A stretch of DNA of 64,000 bases from Pseudomonas fluorescens (GTDB lineage: Bacteria > Pseudomonadota > Gammaproteobacteria > Pseudomonadales > Pseudomonadaceae), in contig NZ_LT907842.1 of the NCBI RefSeq assembly GCF_900215245.1, positions 744,001 through 808,000 of the forward strand. Direction: 5' to 3'. Below the pieces are notes generated by a model. That model did no database searches. It was not told the DNA's origin and was given only the letters and a program-made list of their open reading frames with translations. The position numbers and the translations under genes are program-made. Of the stretch, positions 8,294 through 16,967 are shown piece by piece; position 1 is the first letter of the stretch, and each line of letters opens with the position of its first letter.

Positions 8294-10310
8294 GTGGGAG
8301 CGGGCTTGCTCGCGAAAGCGGAGTATCAGCCACCGAATGTTTCGACTGATACACCGCATTCGCGAGCAAGCCCGCTCCCACAGTTGAACGGCGGTGTTTT
8401 AGAGAAAGCGTTTCACACCTCTAGCGTCGAGGCTGCTGCGTTGGCTGCCGAGAATCCATGATCTGAAATGCAAATAAACAGGTGGGAGCGGGCTTGCTCG
8501 CGAAGGCGGAGTGTCAGCCAACGAATGTTTCGACTGATACACCGCATTCGCGAGCAAGCCCGCTCCCACAGTTGAACGGCTTGGTTTTAGAGAAAGCGTT
8601 TCACACCGCTAGCGTCGAGGCTGCTGCGTTGGCTGCCGAGAATCCATGATCTGAAATGCAAATAAACAGGTGGGAGCGGGCTTGCTCGCGAAAGCGGAGT
8701 GTCAGCCACCGAATGTTTCGACTGATACACCGCATTCGCGAGCAAGCCCGCTCCCACAGTTGAACGGCGTTGTTTTAGAGAAAGCGTTTCATACCGCTAG
8801 CGTCGAGGCTGCTGCGTTGGCTTCCGAGAATCCATGATCTGAAATGCAAATAAACAGGTGGGAGCGGGCTTGCTCGCGAAAGCGGAGTGTCAGCCACCGA
8901 ATGCTTCGACTGATACACCGCATTCGCGAGCAAGCCCGCTCCCACAGTTGAACGGCGGTGTTTTAGAGAAAGCGTTTCATACCGCTAGCGTCGAGGCTGC
9001 TGCGTTGGCTGCCGAGAATCCATGATCTGAAATGCAAATAAACAGGTGGGAGCGGGCTTGCTCGCGAAAGCGGAGTGTCAGCCACCGAATGCTTCGACTG
9101 ATACACCGCATTCGCGAGCAAGCCCGCTCCCACAGTTGAACGGCGGTGTTTTAGAGAAAGCGTTTCATACCGCTAGCGTCGAGGCTGCTGCGTTGGCTGC
9201 CGAGAATCCATGATCTGAAATGCAAATAAACAGGTGGGAGCGGGCTTGCTTGCGAAAGCGGAGTGTCAGCCACCGAATGTTTCGACTGATACACCGCATT
9301 CGCGAGCAAGCCCGCTCCCACAGTTGAACGGCGTTGTTTTAGAGAAAGCGTTTCATACCGCTAGCTTTGAGGCTGCTGCGTTGGTTGCCGAGAATCTATG
9401 ATCTGAAATGCAAATAGACAGGTGGGAGCGGGCTTGCTCGCGAAAGCGGAGTGTCAGCCACCGAATGTTTCGACTGATACACCGCATTCGCGAGCAAGCC
9501 CGCTCCCACAGTTGAACGGCGTTGTTTTAGAGAAAGCGTTTCACACCGCTAGCTTTGAGGCTGCTGCGTTGGTTGCCGAGAATCTATGATCTGAAATGCA
9601 AATAAACAGGTGGGAGCGGGCTTGCTCGCGAAGGCGGAGTGTCAGCCACCGAATGTTTCGACTGATACACCGCTATCGCGAGCAAGCCCGCTCCCACAGT
9701 TGAACGGCGTTGTTTTAGAGAAAGCGTTTCATACCGCTAGCTTTGAGGCTGCTGCGTTGGTTGCCGAGAATCTATGATCTGAAATGCAAATAGACAGGTG
9801 GGAGCGGGCTTGCTCGCGAAGGCGGAGTGTCAGCCAACGAATGTTTCGACTGATACACCGCTATCGCGAGCAAGCCCGCTCCCACAGTTGAACGGCGTTG
9901 TTTTAGAGAAAGCGTTTCACACCTCTAGCGTCGAGGCTGCTGCGTTGGCTGCCGAGAATCCATGATCTGAAATGCAAATAAACAGGTGGGAGCGGGCTTG
10001 CTCGCGAAAGCGGAGTGTCAGCCACCGAATGTTTCGACTGATACACCGCTATCGCGAGCAAGCCCGCTCCCACAGTTGAACGGCGTTGTTTTAGAGAAAG
10101 CGTTTCACACCGCTAGCGTCGAGGCTGCTGCGTTGGTTGCCGAGAATCCATGATCTGAAATGCAAATAGACAGGTGGGAGCGGGCTTGCTCGCGAAAGCG
10201 GAGTGTCAGCCACCGAATGTTTCGACTGATACACCGCATTCGCGAGCAAGCCCGCTCCTACAGTTGAACGGCTTGGTTTTAGAGAAAGCGTTTCATACCG
10301 CTAGCGTCGA
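8294..10310. repeat. 188-bp tandem array of REPIN units, 11 copies
   Basis: The left REP of successive units begins at 8294, 8482, 8670, 8858, 9046, 9234, 9422, 9610, 9798, 9986 and 10174, an exact 188-base step each time. Each unit is an 88-bp REPIN followed by a roughly 100-bp constant spacer, which includes GTTTTAGAGAAAGCG, CTAGCGTCGAGGCTGC and GATCTGAAATGCAAATA. Units differ by a few substitutions, for example CGCATTCGCG versus CGCTATCGCG in the right arm, and GCGTCGAGG versus GCTTTGAGG in the spacer. The eleventh unit stops at 10310 after about 137 bases, 8 bases before the stop codon of the next gene. It fills the gap between the convergent genes gstA and the ssuA-like gene and contains no credible gene. 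Confidence 0.95.
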
Positions 10311-10318
10311 TCAAGACG

Positions 10319-11245
10319 CTATGGGGCCTTGAGCACAATCTGCTGCACATCGACTTTTTTCGGGATCAGGCCGTTGGCGAAGAACAGGTCGGCGGTGCGC
10401 TGCTGGTTCGCGATGTCGATGGCTTGCAGTGAGCGGATCGGTGCGGGCGAGCGGTGCTCGAAGTAGCTTTTGACCACGGCCGGTGGCAGGCCCAGGGTCT
10501 TGGCCATCAACGCGATGCTTTGCTCGGGCTGGTCCAGGGACAGGCGCTGCGCCTTGGCCAGGGTGTTGATAATCGCCCCGACGGCCTGCGGGTGTTGCTG
10601 GGCAAACGGGCGGCTGACCACGAAGAAACTGCCGGCCGGGTTGAGGCCTTGGCCGTCGCCCAATACGCGGGCGGAACCGTCCACTACCGCGGCCGAGTAG
10701 TACGGGTCCCACACCACCCACGCGTCGACCTTGCCTTGCTCAAACGCGGCACGCCCGTCTGAGGGTGACAGGTACACCACGTTCACATCCTTCCATTGCA
10801 AGCCGGCGCGCAGCAGGCTTTTGAGGAACAGGTTGTGGGCGCTGGAACCTTTGAGCAGTGCCACCCGCTTGCCCTTGAGTTCGGCCACGCTTTGAATCGG
10901 GCTGGTTTTAGGCACCAGTACCGCTTCGGTCTTGCCGTCGTTCGGCTCGACGGCAAAGTACTGCAAATCAATGCCGGCGGCCTGGGCGAAGATCGGCGGG
11001 ATGTCGCCGATATTGCCGATGTCCAGGCTGCCGCCATTCAGCGCTTCGATCAGCGGCGGGCCGCCGAGGAATTCGATCCACTGCACCTGGGTGCCGGGCA
11101 GCGCTTCTTCGAACAACGTGTGCTCACGGGCCAGCACCATGCTGACCGAGCTTTTCTGGTAGCCGATGCGCAACGTGGAGGGTTCGGCTGCCAACACGTG
11201 ACCGGCAACCAGCGAGAGAACGACCGCAGCGAGGACTTTCAGCAT
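10319..11245 (-). CDS. SsuA-type sulfonate/nitrate substrate-binding protein
   Basis: This exported 308-residue protein starts with a Sec signal peptide (MLKVLAAVVLSLVAGHVLAA). It continues as an SsuA/TauA-family binding fold: LRIGYQKSSV near the N-terminus, GGSLDIGNIGDIPP, LKGKRVALLKGSSAHN and KVDAWVVWDPY. The family captures aliphatic sulfonates, taurine or nitrate for ABC import. The ATG at 11245 shares one base with the stop of the upstream OpuAC-type gene, so the two are translationally coupled. No permease or ATPase gene is next to it. The 3' end abuts the tandem array. Confidence 0.8.
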   Translation of the reverse strand: MLKVLAAVVLSLVAGHVLAAEPSTLRIGYQKSSVSMVLAREHTLFEEALPGTQVQWIEFLGGPPLIEALNGGSLDIGNIGDIPPIFAQAAGIDLQYFAVEPNDGKTEAVLVPKTSPIQSVAELKGKRVALLKGSSAHNLFLKSLLRAGLQWKDVNVVYLSPSDGRAAFEQGKVDAWVVWDPYYSAAVVDGSARVLGDGQGLNPAGSFFVVSRPFAQQHPQAVGAIINTLAKAQRLSLDQPEQSIALMAKTLGLPPAVVKSYFEHRSPAPIRSLQAIDIANQQRTADLFFANGLIPKKVDVQQIVLKAP

Positions 11246-12258
11246 CAGAGCGCTCCCTTGACCTTGGCCGCGACATCCGCGGGCACCCATTGTTGCCAGA
11301 CTTGCGGCTGCTCTTTGAGGAACGCCAGCGCGACTTGGCGCGGTTGTTCACGCTTCTCGCTCATCTGCGCGAGGATGCCGTTGAGCAAGTCGATCGGCAG
11401 GTCGACTTTTTCAAAGAACCTGACCAGTTGCGGGTACTGCGCCTTGAACGGCGCCGACACGCCAATCGCCAGGTGCGCGGGCATCGAGCGGGTGCCGATG
11501 GGGTGCGGGTTGTTGGCGTCGGCCAAGGTTTTCCAGGCGTCGGCGTTGAACGCCGGCTCTTCCAGTTTGATCAACTTGAAACGCCCCAGCAGCGGGGTCG
11601 GCGACCAGTAGTAGAACAACACCGGTTTGCCACGGCGGATCGACGAGGCCACTTCGGCATCCAGCGCCGCACCGGAGCCGGTGCGGAAGTTAACGAAGGT
11701 GTCGGTCAGGCCATAGGCCTTGAGCTTCTGACTGTTGACGATTTCCGAGGTCCAGCCGGTGGGGCTGTTGAGGAAACGGCCTTTGCTTGGGTCTTCGGGG
11801 TCGCGGAACACGTCCTTGTAGCGCGCCAGGTCGGCCACAGATTTGAGGTCCGGCGCCAGGGGTTTGATGCCGCGTTCTGCATCACCTTTGATTACGTATT
11901 CAGGCACCCACCAACCTTCCGTGGCGCCTTTGACCGTGTCGCCCAGGCCGAAGACTTTGCCTTCGGCTTCAGCCTTGACCCACGCCGGACTGCGCCCGGC
12001 CCACTCTTCGCCGATCACCTGAATATCGTCCTTGGCCAGCGCGGCTTCCAGGCTCACGGTGCTGCCGGGCAGCGTGTCGGTGGGCAAGCCGTAGCCTTTC
12101 TCGACGATCAGGCGCAGCACTTCGGTGATCAGGCTGCCGCTTTCCCAAGTGATGTCGCCGAAGTGGATCGGTTTGACCGCTTCGGCGGCCTGGGTCGGCG
12201 AGGTCAGCACAGCGAGCGCCAGTAGCGAGCCACCGAGCAGGTTTTTTAGTGTTCTCAT
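11245..12258 (-). CDS. Glycine betaine/choline-type (OpuAC) binding protein
   Basis: The 337-residue precursor has a signal peptide (LLALAVLTSPTQA, cleaved near residue 25) and an OpuAC/ProX-like fold. Visible features are IHFGDITWESGSLITEVLR, EEWAGRSPAW, GWWVPEYVIKGD and KPVLFYYWSPTPLLG, the last typical of the aromatic cage region that binds quaternary ammonium groups. It is the first of a coupled pair with the SsuA-like gene and lies 61 bases downstream of the sigma factor gene on the same strand. Finding two unrelated binding proteins together without a transporter core is unusual. The ligand is inferred from the family only. Confidence 0.8.
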   Translation of the reverse strand: MRTLKNLLGGSLLALAVLTSPTQAAEAVKPIHFGDITWESGSLITEVLRLIVEKGYGLPTDTLPGSTVSLEAALAKDDIQVIGEEWAGRSPAWVKAEAEGKVFGLGDTVKGATEGWWVPEYVIKGDAERGIKPLAPDLKSVADLARYKDVFRDPEDPSKGRFLNSPTGWTSEIVNSQKLKAYGLTDTFVNFRTGSGAALDAEVASSIRRGKPVLFYYWSPTPLLGRFKLIKLEEPAFNADAWKTLADANNPHPIGTRSMPAHLAIGVSAPFKAQYPQLVRFFEKVDLPIDLLNGILAQMSEKREQPRQVALAFLKEQPQVWQQWVPADVAAKVKGAL

Positions 12259-12319
12259 GAGTAGCCTCTTGGCGGTTCGATTTACACATATTCAACGTGG
12301 GTACGATCAATGCGGCGGT

Positions 12320-12829
12320 TCATTCCCGGCCCAGCCGCAGGCAACGGTTGAGCGCACGGGCCATGTAGTCGCTGACCGAGCGCTGGGAAATCCCCAGTTC
12401 GGCGGTGATCTCGGGGTAGGTCAGGCCATTGAGTTGCGACAGCAGGAAGGTCGCCTTGACCTTGGCCGGCAAGCCGTCGAGCAACTGGTCAACGGCTTGC
12501 AGGGCCTGGAGTCTTTGCGCGAGGTCTTCGGGCGACGGCACGGTGCTCGTTTCGTCGTTAGCCAGGGCGTCGAGGTAGGCGCGCTCCAGGTCGCGGCGCC
12601 GCCACACTTGGTACATCAGGCGCTGGGCGATGGTGGTGAGCAAGGCGCGCGGCTGTCGAATCGGCAGCACGCCCGGCGCACTCAGCAGCTGGGTGAAGGT
12701 GTCAGCGGCGATGTCTTCGGCGTGAGCACGGGAGTCGAGGTGACGCTGCAAACGGCTGCACAGCCAGTCGTAATGACTGCGGAACAATCCGCCCACGTAA
12801 TCGCTGTGAGAAATGTCGGCGCCGGACAT
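12320..12829 (-). CDS. FecI-type ECF sigma factor
   Basis: The 169-residue protein has the two ECF sigma regions. Region 2 covers about 10-75 (YVGGLFRSHYDWLCSRLQRH, DIAADTFTQLL, RALLTTIAQRLMYQVWRRR). Region 4 covers about 110-165 (LPAKVKATFLLSQLNG, then LTYPEITAELGISQRSVSDYMARAL as the -35-binding helix-turn-helix). The form is FecI-like, which normally pairs with a FecR anti-sigma factor and a TonB receptor; neither is present on either side. It lies directly upstream of two binding-protein genes on the same strand and may direct their transcription. Confidence 0.85.
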   Translation of the reverse strand: MSGADISHSDYVGGLFRSHYDWLCSRLQRHLDSRAHAEDIAADTFTQLLSAPGVLPIRQPRALLTTIAQRLMYQVWRRRDLERAYLDALANDETSTVPSPEDLAQRLQALQAVDQLLDGLPAKVKATFLLSQLNGLTYPEITAELGISQRSVSDYMARALNRCLRLGRE

Positions 12830-12937
12830 AGTGGCTCCATCTAAGTAGGTTGCACGTTATGTCCGGCGTTCCGGTGGAGCGATCCTAGCAAGGCTGCTTA
12901 TTCTTTAATAATATTTAAAAGGTATTTTTATATAACC

Positions 12938-13729
12938 TTATTGAAGCTTTGAATAGCCGATGCTGGCGGCCCGTTGCTGGTAGTCCAGCAGCACCTGATA
13001 GTGATCTTCACTGGCCGGCAGGACTGCCTGGATCCCCAGCGTTTCGACTACATCGGGTAACTCCTGCAACGCGAGGTTCATCGCTTCACGAATCCGCGTG
13101 ACCTGCTGATCGCTCAGGCTCAACGGCCCGATGTAGGGCAAGGTCGGGCTTGGCGCGCTGTGGGTGACAATGCGCAGCCCGGCAACTTCCTGCGGCGCGA
13201 AACGGGCGAGGTAGTCGTAGGTGACGCTGTCGATGGCGGCAAGATCAGCGCGGTCTTCGCGCAGCCAACGCAGGCTTTCGCGGTGAGCGCCGCTGAGGCC
13301 GACGCTGGCGAAGAAATGGCCGTCGCGTTGCAACGGCGCCAGGCGTTCGCGCAGCAGGTTCATGCCACTGTTGGAGTCGTGGCCGTTGAGCACGCCGCGG
13401 CTGTTGTAGAAGTCGGCCAGCTGGGTGCGCGGGTTGTCGTTGCGGGTCAGCAGCAGGCTGCAATGCTCGCCATTGCTGCTGTGAGCCAGCGCATAGTGCG
13501 GGCGACCGATCACACGCACCTGGCCGCGTAGTTGAGTCATCAGCGGGTAGCCGCACGTTTGCGTGACGAGCAGCTCGGGGGCCCGCCACAGGCTGGGCAG
13601 GTCAAGGTGGTCGGCGTTGCGGCGGGTCAGCTGCAGGCGCTCGAAGAGGCGGGTCAGCCAGCGCTGGTTGGCGTGCTGCACCGCCTCTGGCGCGACGTAC
13701 ATCAGCAGCTCGGCGTAGTGGTCACTCAT
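12938..13729 (-). CDS. PhnD-like binding protein without signal peptide
   Basis: This 263-residue protein matches the phosphate/phosphite/phosphonate substrate-binding fold (PhnD-like): LWRAPELLVTQTCGYPLM, RPHYALAHSSNGEHCSLLLTR, NSRGVLNGHDSNSGMNLLR, VGLSGAHRESLRWL and DLAAIDSVTYDYL. The N-terminus (MSDHYAELLMYVAPEAVQ) is not a signal peptide and no lipobox is present, so it may be cytoplasmic and act as a sensor rather than a transport component. It follows the desaturase gene with a 9-base gap in the same operon. No transporter genes flank it. Confidence 0.75.
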   Translation of the reverse strand: MSDHYAELLMYVAPEAVQHANQRWLTRLFERLQLTRRNADHLDLPSLWRAPELLVTQTCGYPLMTQLRGQVRVIGRPHYALAHSSNGEHCSLLLTRNDNPRTQLADFYNSRGVLNGHDSNSGMNLLRERLAPLQRDGHFFASVGLSGAHRESLRWLREDRADLAAIDSVTYDYLARFAPQEVAGLRIVTHSAPSPTLPYIGPLSLSDQQVTRIREAMNLALQELPDVVETLGIQAVLPASEDHYQVLLDYQQRAASIGYSKLQ

Positions 13730-13738
13730 GGTCGTCTC

Positions 13739-14668
13739 TCAAGCAAAAGGGTGCCGGGGGCTGTCGATGGCCTTGAGGCCGTGGCGGCTGATCAGTTGGC
13801 CGTAACCCTGCAGCAGAAAGCCGCCGCTGCGAGCCACCCATTGTTCACGGCGGGCGCGGTAGACCGTGGGCAGCAAGTACCAGGGCAATTTCGGCAAGTC
13901 GTGGTGCACCAGGTGCAGGTTGTTATTGAGGAACAGCCACGTCCACGGCCACGCCGCTTCGTTGAGCACGGTGCGCTGTTCCGGCTGCGGGTGCGGGCGG
14001 TGTTCATAGTAGGAACGGATCGACGCCAGGGACAAGGCCGGCACACTGACCAGCAGCAGGTAGTGCCACACCGGCAGAGCGCTGTGGTGGGCGATAAAGC
14101 TCAGCATCAATGCCGTCACGGCGCCGTGGGCCAGCCACATCGGCCATACCTGCGCCAGGCGCTGGAACTCATGGCGCGCCAATCGGCCAATCGCCAGCGG
14201 CGCGGCCAACACGCAACGGCCGAGCACGGTTTTGGTCAGCCAATGCACGCCACGTTCAAACAATGAGCTGGCGTCCCATTGTTGTTGAGTGAGATAGCGG
14301 CTTTCCGGATCGATGCCCGGCAGGGTCAGGTCTTGATCGTTGTGGTGGAGCAGATGGCTGTTGCGATACAGCGTATAGGGATACCACACGGCAAAGGGCG
14401 CGTAGCCGAGCAGTTTGTTCACCAGCAGGGAACGGGTGGGATGGCCGTGGAGCAGCTCGTGCTGCACCGACAGCCATAGCGTCACCAGAGGAATCAGCAA
14501 CAGGGTGCTCAGCCACAGGCCGAGCCAATCGCTGCCGAGTATCACGGCGAACCAGCCGCTATACACACCGATCAACAGTAGCCAGGTCGGCCATTCGGTC
14601 GTTGCGGTAAAACCGCGTGCCAGGGCTTCGATTTCCCGGCGTTGGGTTAGATCAAGGTAGTAGGCCAT
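13739..14668 (-). CDS. Fatty acid desaturase family membrane protein
   Basis: The 309-residue integral membrane protein has the three histidine clusters of membrane di-iron desaturases: H70ELLH74, H105LLHH109, and HLVHH in the C-terminal third (NNNLHLVHHDLPKLPW). Hydrophobic pairs around 28-65 and in the middle of the protein flank them. It probably inserts a double bond or hydroxyl into an acyl or related lipid chain using O2. The start at 14668 begins MAYYLDLTQRREIEALARGF; an upstream in-frame ATG is less likely. It is the first gene of a two-gene operon with the PhnD-like gene. Substrate unknown. Confidence 0.8.
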   Translation of the reverse strand: MAYYLDLTQRREIEALARGFTATTEWPTWLLLIGVYSGWFAVILGSDWLGLWLSTLLLIPLVTLWLSVQHELLHGHPTRSLLVNKLLGYAPFAVWYPYTLYRNSHLLHHNDQDLTLPGIDPESRYLTQQQWDASSLFERGVHWLTKTVLGRCVLAAPLAIGRLARHEFQRLAQVWPMWLAHGAVTALMLSFIAHHSALPVWHYLLLVSVPALSLASIRSYYEHRPHPQPEQRTVLNEAAWPWTWLFLNNNLHLVHHDLPKLPWYLLPTVYRARREQWVARSGGFLLQGYGQLISRHGLKAIDSPRHPFA

Positions 14669-14749
14669 CGGCAGCTCAGAGCAGGTGTTTCCTGCTCTGT
14701 GCATTGAGGCGCGCAAATCTTGCAGATCGTTTGGTTCTAAGCGTGTAAC

Positions 14750-14866
14750 TCAGTGACCGAACAGGCCTGTATCGGACTTTTTGGCTTTCTTGTCAGCGCG
14801 TTTTTCATCGGCGGTTTTTGCCGGTTTCTTCTTCGCGGCTTTCTTTGAATCCATACCTTTGGCCAT
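14750..14866 (-). CDS. Small Lys/Ala-rich basic protein (38 aa)
   Basis: The sequence starts MAKGMDSKKAAKKKPAKTAD and ends KKSDTGLFGH. It is highly basic with alanine-lysine repeats, like small nucleic-acid-associated or DUF-type proteins of pseudomonads. A GGAG is well placed before the ATG at 14866. It lies between the desaturase and the divergent acetyltransferase gene. Function unknown. Confidence 0.65.
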   Translation of the reverse strand: MAKGMDSKKAAKKKPAKTADEKRADKKAKKSDTGLFGH

Positions 14867-14969
14867 GATGCATGCTCCACTTACGGGGGATGTAACACTG
14901 GGTATACCACCTATTGCCCGGCAGAAGGCGCTTATAATCCCCAGCCCTTGATTATGTTGCCCAAACACC

Positions 14970-15401
14970 ATGCCTGAACTGCACATCGAACCCCTGGCAG
15001 AGCCGCTGTGGCCGCTGCTGAACAAGTTTTACCGCAGCCATGATTCGTCGATGAAGGCCATGAAGGGTGGGCGCTTATGGGTAGCGCGCGACGGCGAGAT
15101 TGTGGCCGGGTTGTGCCTCTCCCCCGTGGTGGGAGGGCAGTGGCTGACCGGGGTGTTTGTCGACCCGGCTTATCGCGGCCAGGGGCTGGCCGCGCGTTTG
15201 ATTTTGCAGGCGGTGGACGACGTGGCGGGGACCGTCTGGCTGCTGTGCCATCCCGACCTGGAAGGTGTGTATCAGCGCATGGGGTTCACCCAGGATACGC
15301 GGCTGCCGCAATCCCTCAGCGAGCGGTGGGTGCGCTACAAACGTAACAAGCCAATGATCGCCATGGGGCTTATAACCAACGCAAAGGTCGACCGCGGATA
15401 A
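14970..15401 (+). CDS. GNAT-family N-acetyltransferase
   Basis: The 143-residue protein has the GNAT acetyl-CoA-binding motif A, LTGVFVDPAYRGQGLAARLIL, where RGQGLA is the Q/RxxGxG/A pyrophosphate loop. The later GVYQRMGFTQDTRLP matches motif B. It transfers an acetyl group from acetyl-CoA to an amine of unknown identity in the cytoplasm. It is divergent from the small basic protein gene. Confidence 0.85.
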   Translation: MPELHIEPLAEPLWPLLNKFYRSHDSSMKAMKGGRLWVARDGEIVAGLCLSPVVGGQWLTGVFVDPAYRGQGLAARLILQAVDDVAGTVWLLCHPDLEGVYQRMGFTQDTRLPQSLSERWVRYKRNKPMIAMGLITNAKVDRG

Positions 15402-15467
15402 TGTGTGATCAGCCGGTCCGGAGCCCATGCTAGCCTCGATGGCACAGTGGCCCCTTACAGGATGATC

Positions 15468-16286
15468 ATGAAAACGACACTTGCAGCGCTGTCCCTCACC
15501 GCCCTCCTCGCGCCAACCTTCAGCCACGCCGCGGATGCGCCGATTACCGCTGAGCAGTACGCCAGTGTGCTGGCCGGCAGTTGGCGCGACCCGGCCAACA
15601 GCGCACGCGACGGCTATCGCCACCCGCAGCAAACCCTGGCGTTCTTCGGCTTGGACGCCAAGCAGACGGTGATCGAAATCACCCCCGGTGCCGGCTGGTA
15701 CAGCGAAGTGCTGGCGCCGCTGCTCAAAGACCACGGGCATTACATCGCCGCCGTGCAGGCAGCGAGCAGCAGCGCCTATGCGCGCACCTCCGAAGACAAC
15801 CTGAAAAAGAAATTCGCCGCCGACCCGACGCGCTATGCCAAGGCCCACGTGGTGGAGTTCGACCCCAAGGCGCCGGTGTTTGGTACACCCGCTTCGGCCG
15901 ATGCCGTGCTGACCTTCCGCAACGTGCATAACTGGGTGGCGGCCGATACCGCAGGCGCTACATTCAGTGCGTTTTACTCGGTGCTCAAACCGGGCGGCGT
16001 GCTGGGTGTGGAAGATCACCGGGCCAAAGACGGTGCGAACCTGGAAGCGATCAAGGACAGTGGTTACCTGACCACAGCCCAAGTGGTGAAACTGGCGACC
16101 GATGCCGGGTTCAAGCTGGCTGGGCAGAGTGAGGTGAATGCCAACCCCAAGGACACCAAGGATTATCCGGGTGGCGTCTGGACGTTGCCGCCAACGTTGA
16201 AGTTGGGCGAGCAGGACAAGGCCAGGTACGTGGCGATTGGAGAGTCGGATCGGATGACGTTGCGGTTTGTTAAACCCGCCAAATAG
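15468..16286 (+). CDS. Exported class I methyltransferase-like protein
   Basis: The 272-residue precursor starts with a Sec signal peptide (MKTTLAALSLTALLAPTFSH, cleavage after AxA near residue 21). After it comes a Rossmann-type methyltransferase domain of the COG4798 kind, with motif I VIEITPGAGWYSEVL, then DAVLTFRNVHNW and PGGVLGVEDHR. S-adenosylmethionine is not normally available in the periplasm, so either the prediction of catalysis or of location may be wrong. AGGATG precedes the ATG at 15468; a second ATG lies two codons upstream. It is followed by a REPIN. Confidence 0.75.
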   Translation: MKTTLAALSLTALLAPTFSHAADAPITAEQYASVLAGSWRDPANSARDGYRHPQQTLAFFGLDAKQTVIEITPGAGWYSEVLAPLLKDHGHYIAAVQAASSSAYARTSEDNLKKKFAADPTRYAKAHVVEFDPKAPVFGTPASADAVLTFRNVHNWVAADTAGATFSAFYSVLKPGGVLGVEDHRAKDGANLEAIKDSGYLTTAQVVKLATDAGFKLAGQSEVNANPKDTKDYPGGVWTLPPTLKLGEQDKARYVAIGESDRMTLRFVKPAK

Positions 16287-16310
16287 TTCGGCCTGAAATA
16301 ATATCCCAAG

Positions 16311-16398
16311 GTGGGAGCGGGCTTGCTCGCGAAGGCGGAGTGTCAGTCAATGTATTCGGTGACTGATACACCGCTTTCGCGAGCAAGCCCGCTCCCAC
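16311..16398. repeat. REPIN (inverted REP doublet)
   Basis: GTGGGAGCGGGCTTGCTCGC at 16311 and its inverted partner ending GCTCCCAC at 16398. It sits between the convergent 3' ends of the methyltransferase-like gene and def. Confidence 0.9.
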
Positions 16399-16424
16399 AT
16401 TTTCGGTCTCAGTGTGGCTGCGCG

Positions 16425-16964
16425 TTACTCGTCGGCATTCGGGTCCATCTCCGGAAACATCACTTCGATGTATCCGAATTTGCTGAAGTCGGTAATCCGC
16501 GACGGGTACAACCGGCCGATCAGGTGGTCACATTCATGCTGCACCACCCGCGCGTGGAAGCCCTCGGCGACGCGCACGATGGGCAAGCCCTTGGGGTCGA
16601 AACCTTCGTAGCGGATCTGCTGGTAACGGTCCACCGCGCCACGTAGACCGGGCACGGACAGGCAACCTTCAAACCCCTCTTCCAGCACGGGACTGAGCGG
16701 CGTAATCAACGGGTTGATCAAGATGGTCTGCGGCACCGGTGGCGCGTCCGGGTAGCGTTCACTGGCCTCAAAACCAAAGATCACCAGTTGCAGATCAACG
16801 CCGATCTGCGGGGCCGCAAGGCCGACACCGCCGACGTGCTCCATGGTCTGGAACATGTCATCAATCAATTGCCACAGCTCGGGGCTGTCAAACATTTCCG
16901 GCGGAACCGGTGGGGCGATACGCAGCAGGCGTTCGTCGCCCATTTTCAGGATTTCACGGATCAT
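16425..16964 (-). CDS. def: Peptide deformylase
   Basis: The 179-residue enzyme removes the N-formyl group from nascent proteins. All three deformylase motifs are intact: [10 protein letters not shown] (about 47-56), EGCLSVPG (with the metal-binding cysteine) and HECDHL (two metal-binding histidines and the catalytic glutamate). It starts 3 bases after the stop of the upstream BrkB-family gene, so the two form an operon. It is not in the usual def-fmt arrangement near the replication origin genes, so it is probably a second deformylase copy of the genome. Confidence 0.93.
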   Translation of the reverse strand: MIREILKMGDERLLRIAPPVPPEMFDSPELWQLIDDMFQTMEHVGGVGLAAPQIGVDLQLVIFGFEASERYPDAPPVPQTILINPLITPLSPVLEEGFEGCLSVPGLRGAVDRYQQIRYEGFDPKGLPIVRVAEGFHARVVQHECDHLIGRLYPSRITDFSKFGYIEVMFPEMDPNADE

Positions 16965-16967
16965 CGA

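Noticed and set aside
8294..10310. CRISPR array; the unit contains GTTTTAGAGAAAG, similar to the start of some Cas9-type repeats
   Set aside because: The period is 188 bases, the whole unit including the presumed spacer is nearly identical in all copies, and no cas gene is near. It is a REPIN-containing tandem repeat.
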